From an uncultured Bacteroidota bacterium (GTDB taxonomy: Bacteria; Bacteroidota; Bacteroidia; Chitinophagales; Chitinophagaceae): a DNA stretch of 64,000 nucleotides. The stretch is taken from positions 186,001 through 250,000 of the forward strand of contig CAIJXT010000025.1 in assembly GCA_903824665.1 (NCBI GenBank), given 5' to 3'. Shown piece after piece: positions 17,370 to 26,535 of the stretch (position 1 is its first letter; each line of letters starts with the position of its first letter). Below the pieces are notes generated by a model. That model was not told the origin of the DNA and searched no databases. It saw only the letters and a list, made by a program, of their open reading frames with translations. The position numbers were made by a program, and so were the translations under genes.

Positions 17370-18560
17370 TTGAAGATACTATTCCTTGCAAACCGTGTAC
17401 CCTACCCGCCTTACCGGGGCGACAAGCTGAAGATTTTCAATCTGGCAAAGCGGCTCTGCAAGCGTCATGAGTTGCACTTGCTCACCTTTGCGGAAACAAA
17501 AGAAGACCTGACATACAAAACAGAACTTGAAAAAATATTTACTGAAGTTCACCTGGTATACCTGCCCAAATGGAAGTCTGTACTGAATTGTACCGCCAGC
17601 CTTTGGAGCCCCATGCCGCTACAGTTATTGTACTTCCGCTCGGCCACACTTGCAAATCAACTGACCGAAATGCTGGCAAAAAACAAATACGATGCTGTGC
17701 ATGTGCAGCATCTGCGCATGTCGCCATACCTTGCTGGCCATAAAGATATTCCCCGTATACTCGACCTTCCCGACGCTTTTTCCCTGTACTGGGAGCGACG
17801 CAAACATGTAAAGCGCAGCCTGCCGGTAACCTTATTTGAGAATATGGAACAAGCACGGGTGCTGAAATACGAAGCAGTGCTGAAAGAATACAATATGGCA
17901 TTGGTTTGCTCTACCGAGGATCTGGCCTACCTCGAGCAACAGCATCATGCTAATAATCTGCGACTGCTGCCCAATGGTGTAGACATGACTACATTTTCAC
18001 CACGAGATCATGATTATGCCCAAAACAAAACGCTCCTCTTTACCGGCAACATGGACTATGCTCCTAACGTTGATGCGGTAATTCATTTTGCAAATTCTAT
18101 TCTTCCGGAAATAAGAAAAACGCATCCCGGGGTAAATTTCGTGATTGCCGGACAACGACCAGTGGCAAGTGTACTGGAACTCGCAAATGACCACATTGAG
18201 GTTACCGGCTTTGTTAAAGATCTTGCCGGCATGTACAACGCTGCTTCTGTGGTTGTTGCACCCCTTAGGTTTGGTGCAGGCACCCAAAACAAAGTACTTG
18301 AGGCTATGGCTATGGGAGTGCCTGTAGTATGTTCCAACATTGGCTTTGCCGGACTGGGTATTCAAAGCGGCGAGGGCGCTATCATGCAGACGGATCCTTT
18401 GGCATTTGCAAACAGTGTTTCGCAGTTGCTCTCCTCTGAACAGGAACGTAGATCAGTTGGCAATGCTGGTGCAGAAGTGATTAGAAACAGGTTCGACTGG
18501 GACAAAATAGCACTGAATCTGGAAGCATACCTGACAGAAGTAGCATCCACACGCAAATAA
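17370..18560 (+). CDS. GT4-type glycosyltransferase, TTG start
   Basis: 396 residues. The first codon is TTG at 17370; no in-frame ATG lies upstream and the protein begins exactly at the conserved MKILFLANRVPYPPYRGDK loop, so the rare start is credible. The C-terminal donor domain holds GTQNKVLEAMAMGVPVVCS. The sequence resembles sugar transferases of the exopolysaccharide/PEP-CTERM type (TIGR03087-like) as well as the paralogue at 5263-6483. It should extend a surface glycan on the cytoplasmic face of the membrane. Its stop codon directly abuts the stop of the minus-strand lipoprotein gene (no spacer). Confidence 0.88.
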   Translation: MKILFLANRVPYPPYRGDKLKIFNLAKRLCKRHELHLLTFAETKEDLTYKTELEKIFTEVHLVYLPKWKSVLNCTASLWSPMPLQLLYFRSATLANQLTEMLAKNKYDAVHVQHLRMSPYLAGHKDIPRILDLPDAFSLYWERRKHVKRSLPVTLFENMEQARVLKYEAVLKEYNMALVCSTEDLAYLEQQHHANNLRLLPNGVDMTTFSPRDHDYAQNKTLLFTGNMDYAPNVDAVIHFANSILPEIRKTHPGVNFVIAGQRPVASVLELANDHIEVTGFVKDLAGMYNAASVVVAPLRFGAGTQNKVLEAMAMGVPVVCSNIGFAGLGIQSGEGAIMQTDPLAFANSVSQLLSSEQERRSVGNAGAEVIRNRFDWDKIALNLEAYLTEVASTRK

Positions 18561-19055
18561 CTACCAGGCCTCTATTTCCAGTGTGATAGAAGAATATTGG
18601 TGCGCGTTGAAAATTACAGAAACGGTAGACGTCACCGATCTTTCAGTTTTTGTGAACACTACTTTTCTGGATTGTTTTGTTCGGTCTATGTCAACAGTTT
18701 TATCTGTATCAGAATCCTTCATAGTATAACCGGGAAGTCCTTTCAGCAAAAGCATCTTAATATTTTGCTGCGCCGAGGGCGATACAGATACTGCCGAAAC
18801 CATAAGGCGGCTCGCCGGATGATACAGTTGTTCCTCTACAGTAGGAATAAAGCCCTGCAGCTCCAGCTTACAGTTCCATACTCCCCTCGAAAGCTCGATA
18901 TATTTTAGTGAATCAAAACCAGACGGCTTATTGGCTACACGGATGAGTGCACTCAGATCAGCGCGAAACCGCGAAACCGGCTGCTCCCTCACCTTGCCGA
19001 TACAACTAATCCCCAAAAATAACACCACAACAATTGCCGCAATAACCTTGTTCAT
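18561..19055 (-). CDS. Small lipoprotein of unknown function
   Basis: 164 residues from MNKVIAAIVVVLFLGISC (Cys18, lipobox LGIS-C); an in-frame start at 19097 would add a non-signal-like extension. The mature part has strand-rich sequence ending VIFNAHQYSSITLEIEAW. No domain is recognised. The gene ends tail to tail with the glycosyltransferase without any intergenic base. Confidence 0.68.
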   Translation of the reverse strand: MNKVIAAIVVVLFLGISCIGKVREQPVSRFRADLSALIRVANKPSGFDSLKYIELSRGVWNCKLELQGFIPTVEEQLYHPASRLMVSAVSVSPSAQQNIKMLLLKGLPGYTMKDSDTDKTVDIDRTKQSRKVVFTKTERSVTSTVSVIFNAHQYSSITLEIEAW

Positions 19056-19179
19056 AGTCTTTTTTATTTGGCGCGATTCAAAGCAAATGTAGTTCAAATA
19101 CAGGTATTTTTCAATGCCGCCTGATCTGCAAGTATGGCTGATTTGTCTTCGCTGTCACCTTTTTGCACCTTCGCCAACT

Positions 19180-19560
19180 TTAAGAACAAGTAACACTAAG
19201 CAAATAGATTGTTATTAATAATATCAAAGGCGCTACACTAAAAACCATCCACATTTTGATTTGCTGATTCAGTATGCTGCCATTGTATTTGCTCACTAAG
19301 TAAGGTATTTTCTTCTTGTTATAAATCAATAAATTTATTACAATCACTATAATGCCAATTACAATCGTATAATGAACACTATACATTGAATATGCATTAA
19401 TGAAATTATATATAATGTTATCAAAAAGTATATCGATTGTTTCAATTGTAGCAAAAAGCATTACAACTTGTAAGAATACAATATATTGAATGGCCATCAT
19501 CATCGGGTTAATATCCCGCATCTTATAAAATGTATATACCCTATAAAATAAGTAATTCAT
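19180..19560 (-). CDS. Small AT-rich integral membrane protein, unknown
   Basis: 126 residues with three to four hydrophobic segments (about 20-40, 60-80 and 103-122) rich in Ile, Tyr and Asn. No family is recognised. Base composition is clearly more AT-rich than its neighbours (many ATA, AAT and TTA codons), which suggests a gene acquired from elsewhere. No clear promoter or partner is visible. It may be a small accessory membrane protein or a decayed one. Confidence 0.45.
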   Translation of the reverse strand: MNYLFYRVYTFYKMRDINPMMMAIQYIVFLQVVMLFATIETIDILFDNIIYNFINAYSMYSVHYTIVIGIIVIVINLLIYNKKKIPYLVSKYNGSILNQQIKMWMVFSVAPLILLITIYLLSVTCS

Positions 19561-20164
19561 ATCTACCTCGGTGCTATTGGTTGACCGTTTTTACTATTAA
19601 TATGCTCAACTAGGGCTGGCTTGTCGCCTCACCAATTGCCCAAGCGAACTCGCGACACACGCAATTAACCCAGTTTATAAAAGGCACTATAACACCCGCA
19701 ATCCCCCCTTGCCCCATGTTTTCCCCGTCTCTAAATTTGTCAAATCACTTCACCTGATTGCAGTGCCACCTGCCCATGCATTTGTAAAGTGCTCAAAATT
19801 GGCGCGGTTTTTGTGGCATATAAATCTGCTCCCTTGCCACTTAAATATTGATTTTTTTCATGGCAGCAAGTGCGCAAAAAGTGCGCAAAAACGCAAGAAG
19901 TAAATTTTGGTAAATATTTGATAATCAACACAATATACAAAAATGAGTTCCTTCAAAAAATTCTTCAACAAAGTGCGCAAAAACACTTTTTCAAGTAGGC
20001 ATCTGCTCCGCATGACCCCTATTTTGCACCGCAAGTAACGACTCCCTAACCCAAAACTAAAAGCATAAACCATCGCGCTATTGTTCTGTTCCAACACTCA
20101 TGTATGTAGTGGAACTGACTGCAGTCGCAGCCTGAACATCGCAAACGAAGAATAGTCGGTCCGG
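19561..20164. other. 604-base intergenic patch with repeated 13-mer and tiny ORFs
   Basis: No gene of ordinary size is convincing. The 13-mer AAGTGCGCAAAAA occurs three times (19868-19880, 19879-19891 and 19971-19983). Two tiny plus-strand ORFs read through these repeats: 19860-19913 (17 codons, begins MAASAQKVRKN) and 19943-20038 (31 codons, begins MSSFKKFFNKVRKN); both share KVRKN because of the repeat and the second is strongly cationic. They may be chance products of the repeat. The patch sits between two AT-rich or hypothetical membrane genes. Confidence 0.4.
19868..19983. repeat. Three copies of the 13-mer AAGTGCGCAAAAA
   Basis: Copies start at 19868, 19879 and 19971. The first two overlap with an 11-base period (about one helical turn). 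The core TGCGCA is a palindrome, a form typical of dimeric repressor sites, but no adjacent regulator gene is present to support that. Confidence 0.6.
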
Positions 20165-20596
20165 TCAGTTATCAAGGTGCTGCGCTTTATTAAGTATCCG
20201 GCGAATCTCGCGGAAACAAATAATACTGTACCAGAAACACACACCAAGCCCTATTGCTGCAAGCACCATACTATACAATGGTATCTGTACTGTACCATCT
20301 GGCACGCGGTCCTCAACAAACTGTTCGGGAATAAACACAGAATATATAAAATAGATCAACAGAAAAACCGAAAATACTGATAGGTGATACTTCCTTTGCT
20401 GCTTCAACTTAGTAACCCGCTTGAACGACAAATGCGCCAGTGCACTGAACAGTTGCCACAACATAAGAATCACAAATGGCACCCGGTAAGACAATTCGTA
20501 AGGCGGCACACTGTATATGGCATACGTAAATACCATAAACAGCAAGCTTTGAAAAATAGGATCAATAATCTTGAAAAGTCTGATTCTGGCCTTCAT
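20165..20596 (-). CDS. Four-helix integral membrane protein, unknown
   Basis: 143 residues with four predicted membrane helices (about 12-30, 39-57, 70-88 and 104-122) and short polar loops; the N-terminus is basic (MKARIRLFK), which fits a cytoplasmic start. No family is recognised. It lies alone between the repeat patch and the divergent thiH gene. Confidence 0.6.
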   Translation of the reverse strand: MKARIRLFKIIDPIFQSLLFMVFTYAIYSVPPYELSYRVPFVILMLWQLFSALAHLSFKRVTKLKQQRKYHLSVFSVFLLIYFIYSVFIPEQFVEDRVPDGTVQIPLYSMVLAAIGLGVCFWYSIICFREIRRILNKAQHLDN

Positions 20597-20878
20597 AGGT
20601 GTATTTTACGGGCACAGCAATGTAACGATAAATGTCGCAAATAACCAATGAGTTTAGTCATTAATTACTCAAAATAACATCCTGACAACAAAACACATCA
20701 TTTGTGACACAAATCCGCCGCTGTCTCTACCCCTGTCGACATCCATCAAATGCCGAAGTTAGCGACAGCACTTCCGGCAATAAACACCAGCGTCAAAGAC
20801 CACCACGATCATTCGTCGTGCCGTTATATTTTGACTTGTTCAATTGGTGTTACTGTATCGTATCTGCAGTAAGTTGGC

Positions 20879-20886
20879 TACTTTTG
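20879..20886 (+). promoter_or_regulatory. -7 box four bases before thiH
   Basis: TACTTTTG matches TAnnTTTG perfectly and is followed by CAAC and the ATG at 20891. No TTG element lies at the expected 19-21 base distance. No TPP riboswitch core is seen in the 290 bases upstream. Confidence 0.5.
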
Positions 20887-20890
20887 CAAC

Positions 20891-22018
20891 ATGTTCAGGG
20901 ATGTTTTTGATACCTATGATTGGGATGAAGTAGTGAACAGCATCAACGCTAAAAATGCTGCTGATGTAGAACGTGCTCTAAATAAAAGCAAGCGTGACCT
21001 GGAAGATTTCAAGGCACTGATTGCGCCGGCAGCGGCAGCCTATCTGGAACCAATGGCACGGATGAGCAACAGTATCACACAGAAACGTTTTGGGAAGACG
21101 GTACAGCTTTATGCACCCATGTACCTATCTAATGAATGCCAGAATATCTGCACCTACTGCGGCTTTAGCCTCGACAACAAAATACGCCGTAAAACACTGT
21201 CCGGTGCTGAGATGCTGCAGGAAGCAGCGCATCTGAAACAGCAGGGATTTGACCATGTGCTGCTGGTAACCGGCGAAGCCAATAAAAATGTAGGTGTCGA
21301 CTACCTGATCAAAGCCATTCGTACCCTCAGGCCTCACTTTGCCAACATATCTATAGAAGTGCAGCCGCTGGAACAACACGAATACGACCTTCTCGCACAG
21401 GAAGGGCTGTATGCGGTATTAGTATATCAGGAAACCTATCACCGCGACAACTACAAAATGTACCACCCGAAAGGGAAAAAATCGAACTTTGATTACCGCC
21501 TCGACACTCCGGACCGCCTCGGAAATGCCGGGATACACAAAATAGGACTGGGCGTGCTGATAGGACTGGAAGACTGGCGTGCCGATAACTTCTTTACAGC
21601 ACTACATGTAAACTACATGGAGCGCAATTTCTGGCAAACTAAGTACAGTATCTCCTTTCCCCGCCTTCGCCCCGCCGAGGGACTGATAGAGCCCAAATCT
21701 GTCATATCCGACAAAGAGCTCGTACAGCTCATTTGTGCATGGCGTATCTGCAATGAGGAGATCGAATTATCTGTTTCAACCCGTGAAAGCGCGGTATTTA
21801 GAGACAACATTATACAACTGGGTGCTACCTCCATCAGTGCCGGTTCCAAAACCAACCCCGGTGGTTATACTATAGAAGAAGAGTCATTGGAGCAGTTCGA
21901 AATAGACGACAGCCGCTCTGTAGCAGAAGTAAAGGAAATGATAGAGCAAAAGGGATACAAACCTGTTTGGAAAGACTGGGCACAGTTTTCCCCCCACCCT
22001 GCGGGTGTTGTTCATTAG
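20891..22018 (+). CDS. thiH: 2-iminoacetate synthase ThiH
   Basis: 375 residues. A radical-SAM enzyme that cleaves tyrosine to 2-iminoacetate (dehydroglycine) for the thiazole ring of thiamine in anaerobes and many facultative bacteria. The SAM-binding [4Fe-4S] motif is C83-x3-C87-x2-C90 (NECQNICTYCGF). The C-terminal biotin/thiamine-synthesis-associated domain contains SISFPRLRPAEG and LSVSTRES. The length matches E. coli ThiH (377). It is followed by a ThiF/MoeB-type gene, whose longest open frame overlaps thiH by 14 bases, so the two are probably one transcript. thiC, thiG and thiS, which ThiH needs, are not in the window. Confidence 0.96.
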   Translation: MFRDVFDTYDWDEVVNSINAKNAADVERALNKSKRDLEDFKALIAPAAAAYLEPMARMSNSITQKRFGKTVQLYAPMYLSNECQNICTYCGFSLDNKIRRKTLSGAEMLQEAAHLKQQGFDHVLLVTGEANKNVGVDYLIKAIRTLRPHFANISIEVQPLEQHEYDLLAQEGLYAVLVYQETYHRDNYKMYHPKGKKSNFDYRLDTPDRLGNAGIHKIGLGVLIGLEDWRADNFFTALHVNYMERNFWQTKYSISFPRLRPAEGLIEPKSVISDKELVQLICAWRICNEEIELSVSTRESAVFRDNIIQLGATSISAGSKTNPGGYTIEEESLEQFEIDDSRSVAEVKEMIEQKGYKPVWKDWAQFSPHPAGVVH

Positions 22019-22088
22019 GGAAGTTAACAAGACACTAGATCATACATTATCGACTACCCCTGCTATTATTGATCATTTTCACCCGGAT

Positions 22089-23156
22089 ATGTTGACTAAC
22101 GAGGAAAAAACAAGGTACAGCAAGCAGATTATAATGCCAGAGATCGGCCTTTCCGGTCAGCAAAAACTACAATCTGCCCGTGTACTCGTTATTGGTGCCG
22201 GTGGCCTTGGCTGCCCGGTACTGCAATACCTTACGGCAGCGGGGGTAGGCACCATAGGGATAGCCGATGGCGATGTTGTAGACTTGTCCAATCTGCAGCG
22301 TCAGGTGCTATATACCACCGCCGATCTCGGTAATAGCAAAGCCTCAACTGCAGCGGCCAGACTCAGAGGTCTCAACCCACATGTCACATTGCAGGTTCAT
22401 CCCGAGTTTATCAGTAATGCTAATGTGCTGGACATCCTGTATAACTATGATATCATTGTTGATGGGTCAGATAACTTTGCAACCCGCTATCTGGTAAGCG
22501 ACGCCTGTGTACTACTCAACAAACCCATGGTTTCGGGAGCCATTTACAAATTTGAAGGTCAGGTTTCTGTATTCAACTACCTAGAAGGGCCCACCTATCG
22601 CTGTTTGTTTCCGGAGCCTCCGGGTACCGGCGAATCGCCAAACTGCGCCGATATTGGTGTTGTCGCTACCCTTCCGGGCATTGTCGGAACAATTCAGGCC
22701 AATGAAGTGATCAAGATGATAACCGGCACGGGCACGGTGCTCAGTGGCAAACTGCTGGTAGTTGATACACTCACCATGCAAACTGATATGTTCAGCTTTG
22801 CTGCAAATCCCGCCAACAAGAATATCACCGCCCTACCTTATGAAACGGAGAAAACCTGTACAGTTCCCATCACCCAGATTACCTACACCGACCTGCTGAA
22901 AAAAAGCGCTAGTTCAACGACCGTTCATATTGTAGATGTGCGCGAAGCTGAGGAACACGCTATAGGCAATATTGGTGGTATCAATGTTCCGTTGTCGGTA
23001 TTGGAAAAAAGATACAGCGATCTGAACCCTACATTTGATATAGTGGTGTATTGTGCATCAGGAACCCGCAGTATGCATGCAGCCCGCATGCTATCGGAAA
23101 AAGGTTTCGCGAACGTGTTCAATCTTACCGGCGGTATTAGCCAGCTTACTTTATAA
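22089..23156 (+). CDS. ThiF/MoeB-type adenylyltransferase fused to a rhodanese domain
   Basis: 355 residues from the ATG at 22089 (a GTG at 22005, inside thiH, would add 28 residues not seen in the family). Residues ~5-240 are the E1-like adenylating domain: the nucleotide loop GAGGLGCPVLQYL, the NLQRQVLY segment and the DGSDNFATRY motif. Residues ~265-355 are a rhodanese domain with the active-site loop YCASGTRS. Such fusions activate the C-terminal glycine of a sulfur carrier (ThiS or MoaD) and transfer sulfur to it. Location directly after thiH favours thiamine thiazole synthesis. Of the four zinc-binding cysteines of MoeB, only the one in YRCLF is evident at the first site and the second CxxC pair is absent. 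Confidence 0.88.
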   Translation: MLTNEEKTRYSKQIIMPEIGLSGQQKLQSARVLVIGAGGLGCPVLQYLTAAGVGTIGIADGDVVDLSNLQRQVLYTTADLGNSKASTAAARLRGLNPHVTLQVHPEFISNANVLDILYNYDIIVDGSDNFATRYLVSDACVLLNKPMVSGAIYKFEGQVSVFNYLEGPTYRCLFPEPPGTGESPNCADIGVVATLPGIVGTIQANEVIKMITGTGTVLSGKLLVVDTLTMQTDMFSFAANPANKNITALPYETEKTCTVPITQITYTDLLKKSASSTTVHIVDVREAEEHAIGNIGGINVPLSVLEKRYSDLNPTFDIVVYCASGTRSMHAARMLSEKGFANVFNLTGGISQLTL

Positions 23157-23760
23157 GCGATGCTATGTTGTCGTATTCGGCCAGTGGGTCTTTGGCATTC
23201 CAAATGGCACCAAGCAAGGCAGCACCATCATAACCATTCTCTTTTAGTTCGCCGATATTGGTGCGGCATACCCCACCCAACCCTATTATCAGCGGCAAGT
23301 TTGCTCCACTAATGGCCGCTTTCTTCCTCAGATCATGTATTTCCTGAACGGGTGTAGCAGCCAGGTATCCTTTTTTCGATATGCTGTCAAATAATGGACT
23401 GATGAAAACATAGTGGTAAAGTGTATTCAACTCTTCTACTTCTTGCCACGAATGCAGCGAAGCAGATATGGCTCTACTTTCCGGAGGCTGGATGAGCTTT
23501 GCAATTTTCGCATCCTGCCTGGCAGCAACATTCAGATGTATTCCGCCAAGGCTCAATTCACCATACAGTTCAAAACCGCCATGTACCGTTACTTTCGCCC
23601 AATGTGCCGGGTCTATATTTTGCAAGTATTCGCGGTATGCAGCTGTGTCGAAAGCGGGCTTACGTACATGTATACGAAATAACCCTCTTTCAAGTAGCGC
23701 ATTCACTATCTGATGCTCTCCTGTAATATTGTTTTCAGGTGTGATCACTATCAACCGCAT
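23146..23760 (-). CDS. thiE: Thiamine phosphate synthase family protein
   Basis: 204 residues of a TIM barrel. Recognisable ThiE/TenI signatures are the GGIHLN strand (~72-77), the ISPLFDSISKKGY loop that closes over the pyrophosphate, and LIIGLGGVCRTNIGEL near the C-terminus. ThiE joins the pyrimidine pyrophosphate and thiazole phosphate to thiamine phosphate. The protein is short, and the HVRKP segment differs from the usual QLR(D/E)K, so a TenI-like aromatisation role is possible. It converges on the ThiF-rhodanese gene and overlaps its end by 11 bases, so it is not in the same transcript. Confidence 0.82.
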   Translation of the reverse strand: MRLIVITPENNITGEHQIVNALLERGLFRIHVRKPAFDTAAYREYLQNIDPAHWAKVTVHGGFELYGELSLGGIHLNVAARQDAKIAKLIQPPESRAISASLHSWQEVEELNTLYHYVFISPLFDSISKKGYLAATPVQEIHDLRKKAAISGANLPLIIGLGGVCRTNIGELKENGYDGAALLGAIWNAKDPLAEYDNIASLIK

Positions 23761-23907
23761 ACTCTCCGGGTTATCACAACAATAATACGACTATTTGACC
23801 CTTTGGCACCTAAAAACCAATATTACCAGACACAAAATTACTGATGCCGATAAGTTAATATTATTCCAAGATCAATTAAAACTGGGGCAACCATGCCCTA
23901 TCCGCAA

Positions 23908-23915
23908 TATCTTTG
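23908..23915 (+). promoter_or_regulatory. -7 box of the RND adaptor gene
   Basis: TATCTTTG is a perfect TAnnTTTG box, 19 bases before the ATG at 23935. It lies inside the longer open frame that starts at 23893 and so argues for the later start. Confidence 0.5.
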
Positions 23916-23934
23916 TCAGTATCATAATGTGCTC

Positions 23935-24996
23935 ATGAATGTATTCAGCAAACCAAATATTTACCTGCCTGCCCTGATCGCGGTGCTGCTGCACCTTACC
24001 GCGTGCAGCGAGAAAAAACCCGGAAATGAGCCCGCAAAGGCTTCCGGTCCTAAAATGCTGGTTGCCGAGGGTATTGTGGTTACGCCAGAACATTTCCAGA
24101 ACAATTACACAACATCTGGTACCCTGCTGCCCAATGAAGAGGTGACTGTTATGCCTGAGATACAGGGGCGCATCACGGCAATATCGTTTACCGAAGGAAC
24201 GTCTGTGCAACAAGGTCAGGTGCTTGCACGACTATATAATGAGGACATACGCGCGCAGATTCAAAAGCTGAAAGCACAGCGCGAACTGCAACAAAAAATC
24301 AAAACCCGCCAGTCAGAATTGTTGAACATTGGTGGCATCAGCCAGCAAGACTTCGAAACAACCATTACACAGATCTCTGCTATTGATGCAGATATCGCTT
24401 ATGCCGAGGCGCAACTAAGACGCACAACTATTGTAGCACCATTTTCGGGCAAAACGGGCATCCGCAATGTAAGCACAGGGGCTGTTGTCACCCCATCTAC
24501 GGTCATAACCACATTGCAACAAACCGGCAACCTGAAAATGGATTTCAATATTCCGGAGCAGTATAGGAACGAAGTTTTAAATGGTAAGAAAGTGTTCTTC
24601 ACAGTCAATAGTAACCAGGATACTTTTACAGCTACAATTTCAGCCATTGAGCCATCGGCGAGTGCTTCTACGCGCACTTTAAAGGTAAGATCTGTTGTCA
24701 ACAACAAAGATGGCAAATTAGGCCCGGGAGCGTTCACACATATAATTGTGCCTTTTCAGAACAATGCTACAGCTTTACTGATTCCATCACAGGCTGTAAT
24801 ACCCACCAACCGGGACAAAGTTGTAGCAGTAATTAAAATGGGAAAGGCTACACTGGTTCCTGTAAAGATTGGCGCCCGCACAAGTGACAATGTAGAGATC
24901 ATTCAGGGACTGTCGCCTGGCGATACGATCCTTACCACTGGCATCATGCAGGTAAAACCGGGCATGAATGTGACGGTAAAAGTGAAATCGAAGTAA
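23935..24996 (+). CDS. RND/HlyD periplasmic adaptor lipoprotein
   Basis: 353 residues from the ATG at 23935. The leader ends in LLHLTAC, giving a lipid anchor at about Cys22. The layout is that of MacA/AcrA-like membrane fusion proteins: a first lipoyl half (VMPEIQGRITAISFTEGTSV), a short coiled-coil hairpin (~105-155), a second lipoyl half (TTIVAPFSGKTGIRNVSTG), a beta-barrel and a membrane-proximal domain. These proteins link an inner-membrane pump to an outer-membrane channel. No RND permease or TolC-type gene follows; the next gene is on the opposite strand. The pump must be encoded elsewhere, or the gene is an orphan. Confidence 0.9.
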   Translation: MNVFSKPNIYLPALIAVLLHLTACSEKKPGNEPAKASGPKMLVAEGIVVTPEHFQNNYTTSGTLLPNEEVTVMPEIQGRITAISFTEGTSVQQGQVLARLYNEDIRAQIQKLKAQRELQQKIKTRQSELLNIGGISQQDFETTITQISAIDADIAYAEAQLRRTTIVAPFSGKTGIRNVSTGAVVTPSTVITTLQQTGNLKMDFNIPEQYRNEVLNGKKVFFTVNSNQDTFTATISAIEPSASASTRTLKVRSVVNNKDGKLGPGAFTHIIVPFQNNATALLIPSQAVIPTNRDKVVAVIKMGKATLVPVKIGARTSDNVEIIQGLSPGDTILTTGIMQVKPGMNVTVKVKSK

Positions 24997-25113
24997 TTGC
25001 TACCTGGCACATTGCTGACCCCTTCAATTCACTGATAGCTGGTCCATGCAGGGCATTGACGCGATGGTAATATAATCCGATTACTTACAACCACCATACA
25101 AATCCACACATCC

Positions 25114-26535
25114 CTATTTAATGTAACCCAGAATTTTCAGCATGCTTTGCGGCGATTGTTCGCGTGCATACAGCCAGTCTTCGAGGTTCCCTTCCTTGTC
25201 GTATTCCACTACGATGTGCTTGGGAGATGGAATCATGCAGTGCTTGATGCCTCCGTACCCCGCAAGTTGATCCTGATAAGCACCGGTATGGAAAAACCCA
25301 ATATACAGTGGTTCTGTCGTCTTGTCTTTGTCCTTCTCAAGCTTGGGAAGAAACACGGCGTTTATATGTTCTTCAGAAGTATAGAAATCATGGCTATCGC
25401 AGGTAAGACCACCCAGATGCACTTCCTGATATTCCTTGTCCCATTTGTTTATGGGTAGCATCAGGAATTTTTCCCCTATGCCCCAGGTGTCAGGAAGTGT
25501 GGTAATAAATGAGCTATCAATCATGTACCAGATCTCGCGGTCATTCTGCATTTTCTCGTCCAGTACACTATACACAACAGCCCCTGCCTCACCCACAGTA
25601 AACGATCCAAATTCGGTATAAATATCCGGAACATCTACTTTATTCTTCTTGCACACTTTCTTGATTGTCAGCACAATCTCGCTTACCATGTAGTTGTAAT
25701 CGTAATCAAAGTTCAGTGAGTGTTTGATGGGGAGTCCACCACCAATATTCAGACCTTCCAGCTCCGGGCATACCTTCTTCAACTGGCAGTACAAATTCAG
25801 CACCTTGTTAAGTTCACTCCAGTAGTACACATCATCTTTTATGCCTTTGTTCATGAAAAAATGCAGCATCTTAAGCCTGAACTTCTCATTCCCCTTGATC
25901 TTGTCTACATAAAATTCAAGTATATCGCGGCTACGAATTCCTAATCTCGATGTGTAGAAGTCAAAAGTCGGCTCTTCCTCAGTAGCAATCCGCAAACCAA
26001 TATTCACGGGTTCTTTTGACCGTATCGACTTTTTGTAATCCTCAAATTCGCTCTTGTTGTCAATAATAGGTATTACATTCTTAAAACCCTCATTTATCAG
26101 TCTTGAAATATTGCGCGTATACTGACGGGTTTTAAAACCATTGCAGATAATGAATATGTCTTTTGTGATCTTTTTCTTCTTGTACAATGCCCAGATAATA
26201 TCGATATCATAGGCAAAAGAAGTTTCCAGATTTACACCATGCTTCAATGTTTCCTCTACTATAAACGAAAAATGCGAACTTTTTGTACAATAGCAATACA
26301 CATAATTGCCATCATATTTATGCTTTCTGATCGCGTCAGCAAACATTTTCTTTGCCTTATTTACCTGCATCCCAATCTTTGGCAAGTAAGTAAGTTTAAA
26401 AGGAGTTCCGTATTTGTCTATCAACGCCTTGATATCAACCCCATTAAACAGGAGATTGTTGTTGTCGTTTGTGTCAAATCCTTCCTGCGGGAAGTGGAAG
26501 GTCTGGTGTACGAGGTCGTTATATGTATTATTCAT
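25114..26535 (-). CDS. speA: PLP-dependent arginine decarboxylase (alanine-racemase fold)
   Basis: 473 residues. Fold-III PLP decarboxylase: the PLP lysine is K85 in YCYCTKSSHF, the glycine-rich phosphate-binding strand is LNIGGGLPIKHS, and EFGSFTVGEAG matches the EPGR-type phosphate loop. GGLTCDSHDFY near residue 390 carries the substrate-binding Cys-Asp pair of this family. It should convert arginine to agmatine, the first step of the putrescine/spermidine route. It is shorter than E. coli SpeA (658) because it lacks that enzyme's helical insert; the form is common in Bacteroidota. No agmatine-processing gene is adjacent. The exact amino-acid substrate is inferred from family resemblance. 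Confidence 0.85.
   Translation of the reverse strand: MNNTYNDLVHQTFHFPQEGFDTNDNNNLLFNGVDIKALIDKYGTPFKLTYLPKIGMQVNKAKKMFADAIRKHKYDGNYVYCYCTKSSHFSFIVEETLKHGVNLETSFAYDIDIIWALYKKKKITKDIFIICNGFKTRQYTRNISRLINEGFKNVIPIIDNKSEFEDYKKSIRSKEPVNIGLRIATEEEPTFDFYTSRLGIRSRDILEFYVDKIKGNEKFRLKMLHFFMNKGIKDDVYYWSELNKVLNLYCQLKKVCPELEGLNIGGGLPIKHSLNFDYDYNYMVSEIVLTIKKVCKKNKVDVPDIYTEFGSFTVGEAGAVVYSVLDEKMQNDREIWYMIDSSFITTLPDTWGIGEKFLMLPINKWDKEYQEVHLGGLTCDSHDFYTSEEHINAVFLPKLEKDKDKTTEPLYIGFFHTGAYQDQLAGYGGIKHCMIPSPKHIVVEYDKEGNLEDWLYAREQSPQSMLKILGYIK

Noticed and set aside
19709-19903. 64-codon plus-strand ORF in the 19.6-20.1 kb gap
   Set aside because: No promoter, signal peptide or motif, and biased composition produced by the repeat; not supported as a gene.
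20597-20890. TPP riboswitch upstream of thiH
   Set aside because: The conserved CTGAGA and ACC-TGAAC-CTGAT elements of a THI box are not found in this stretch.
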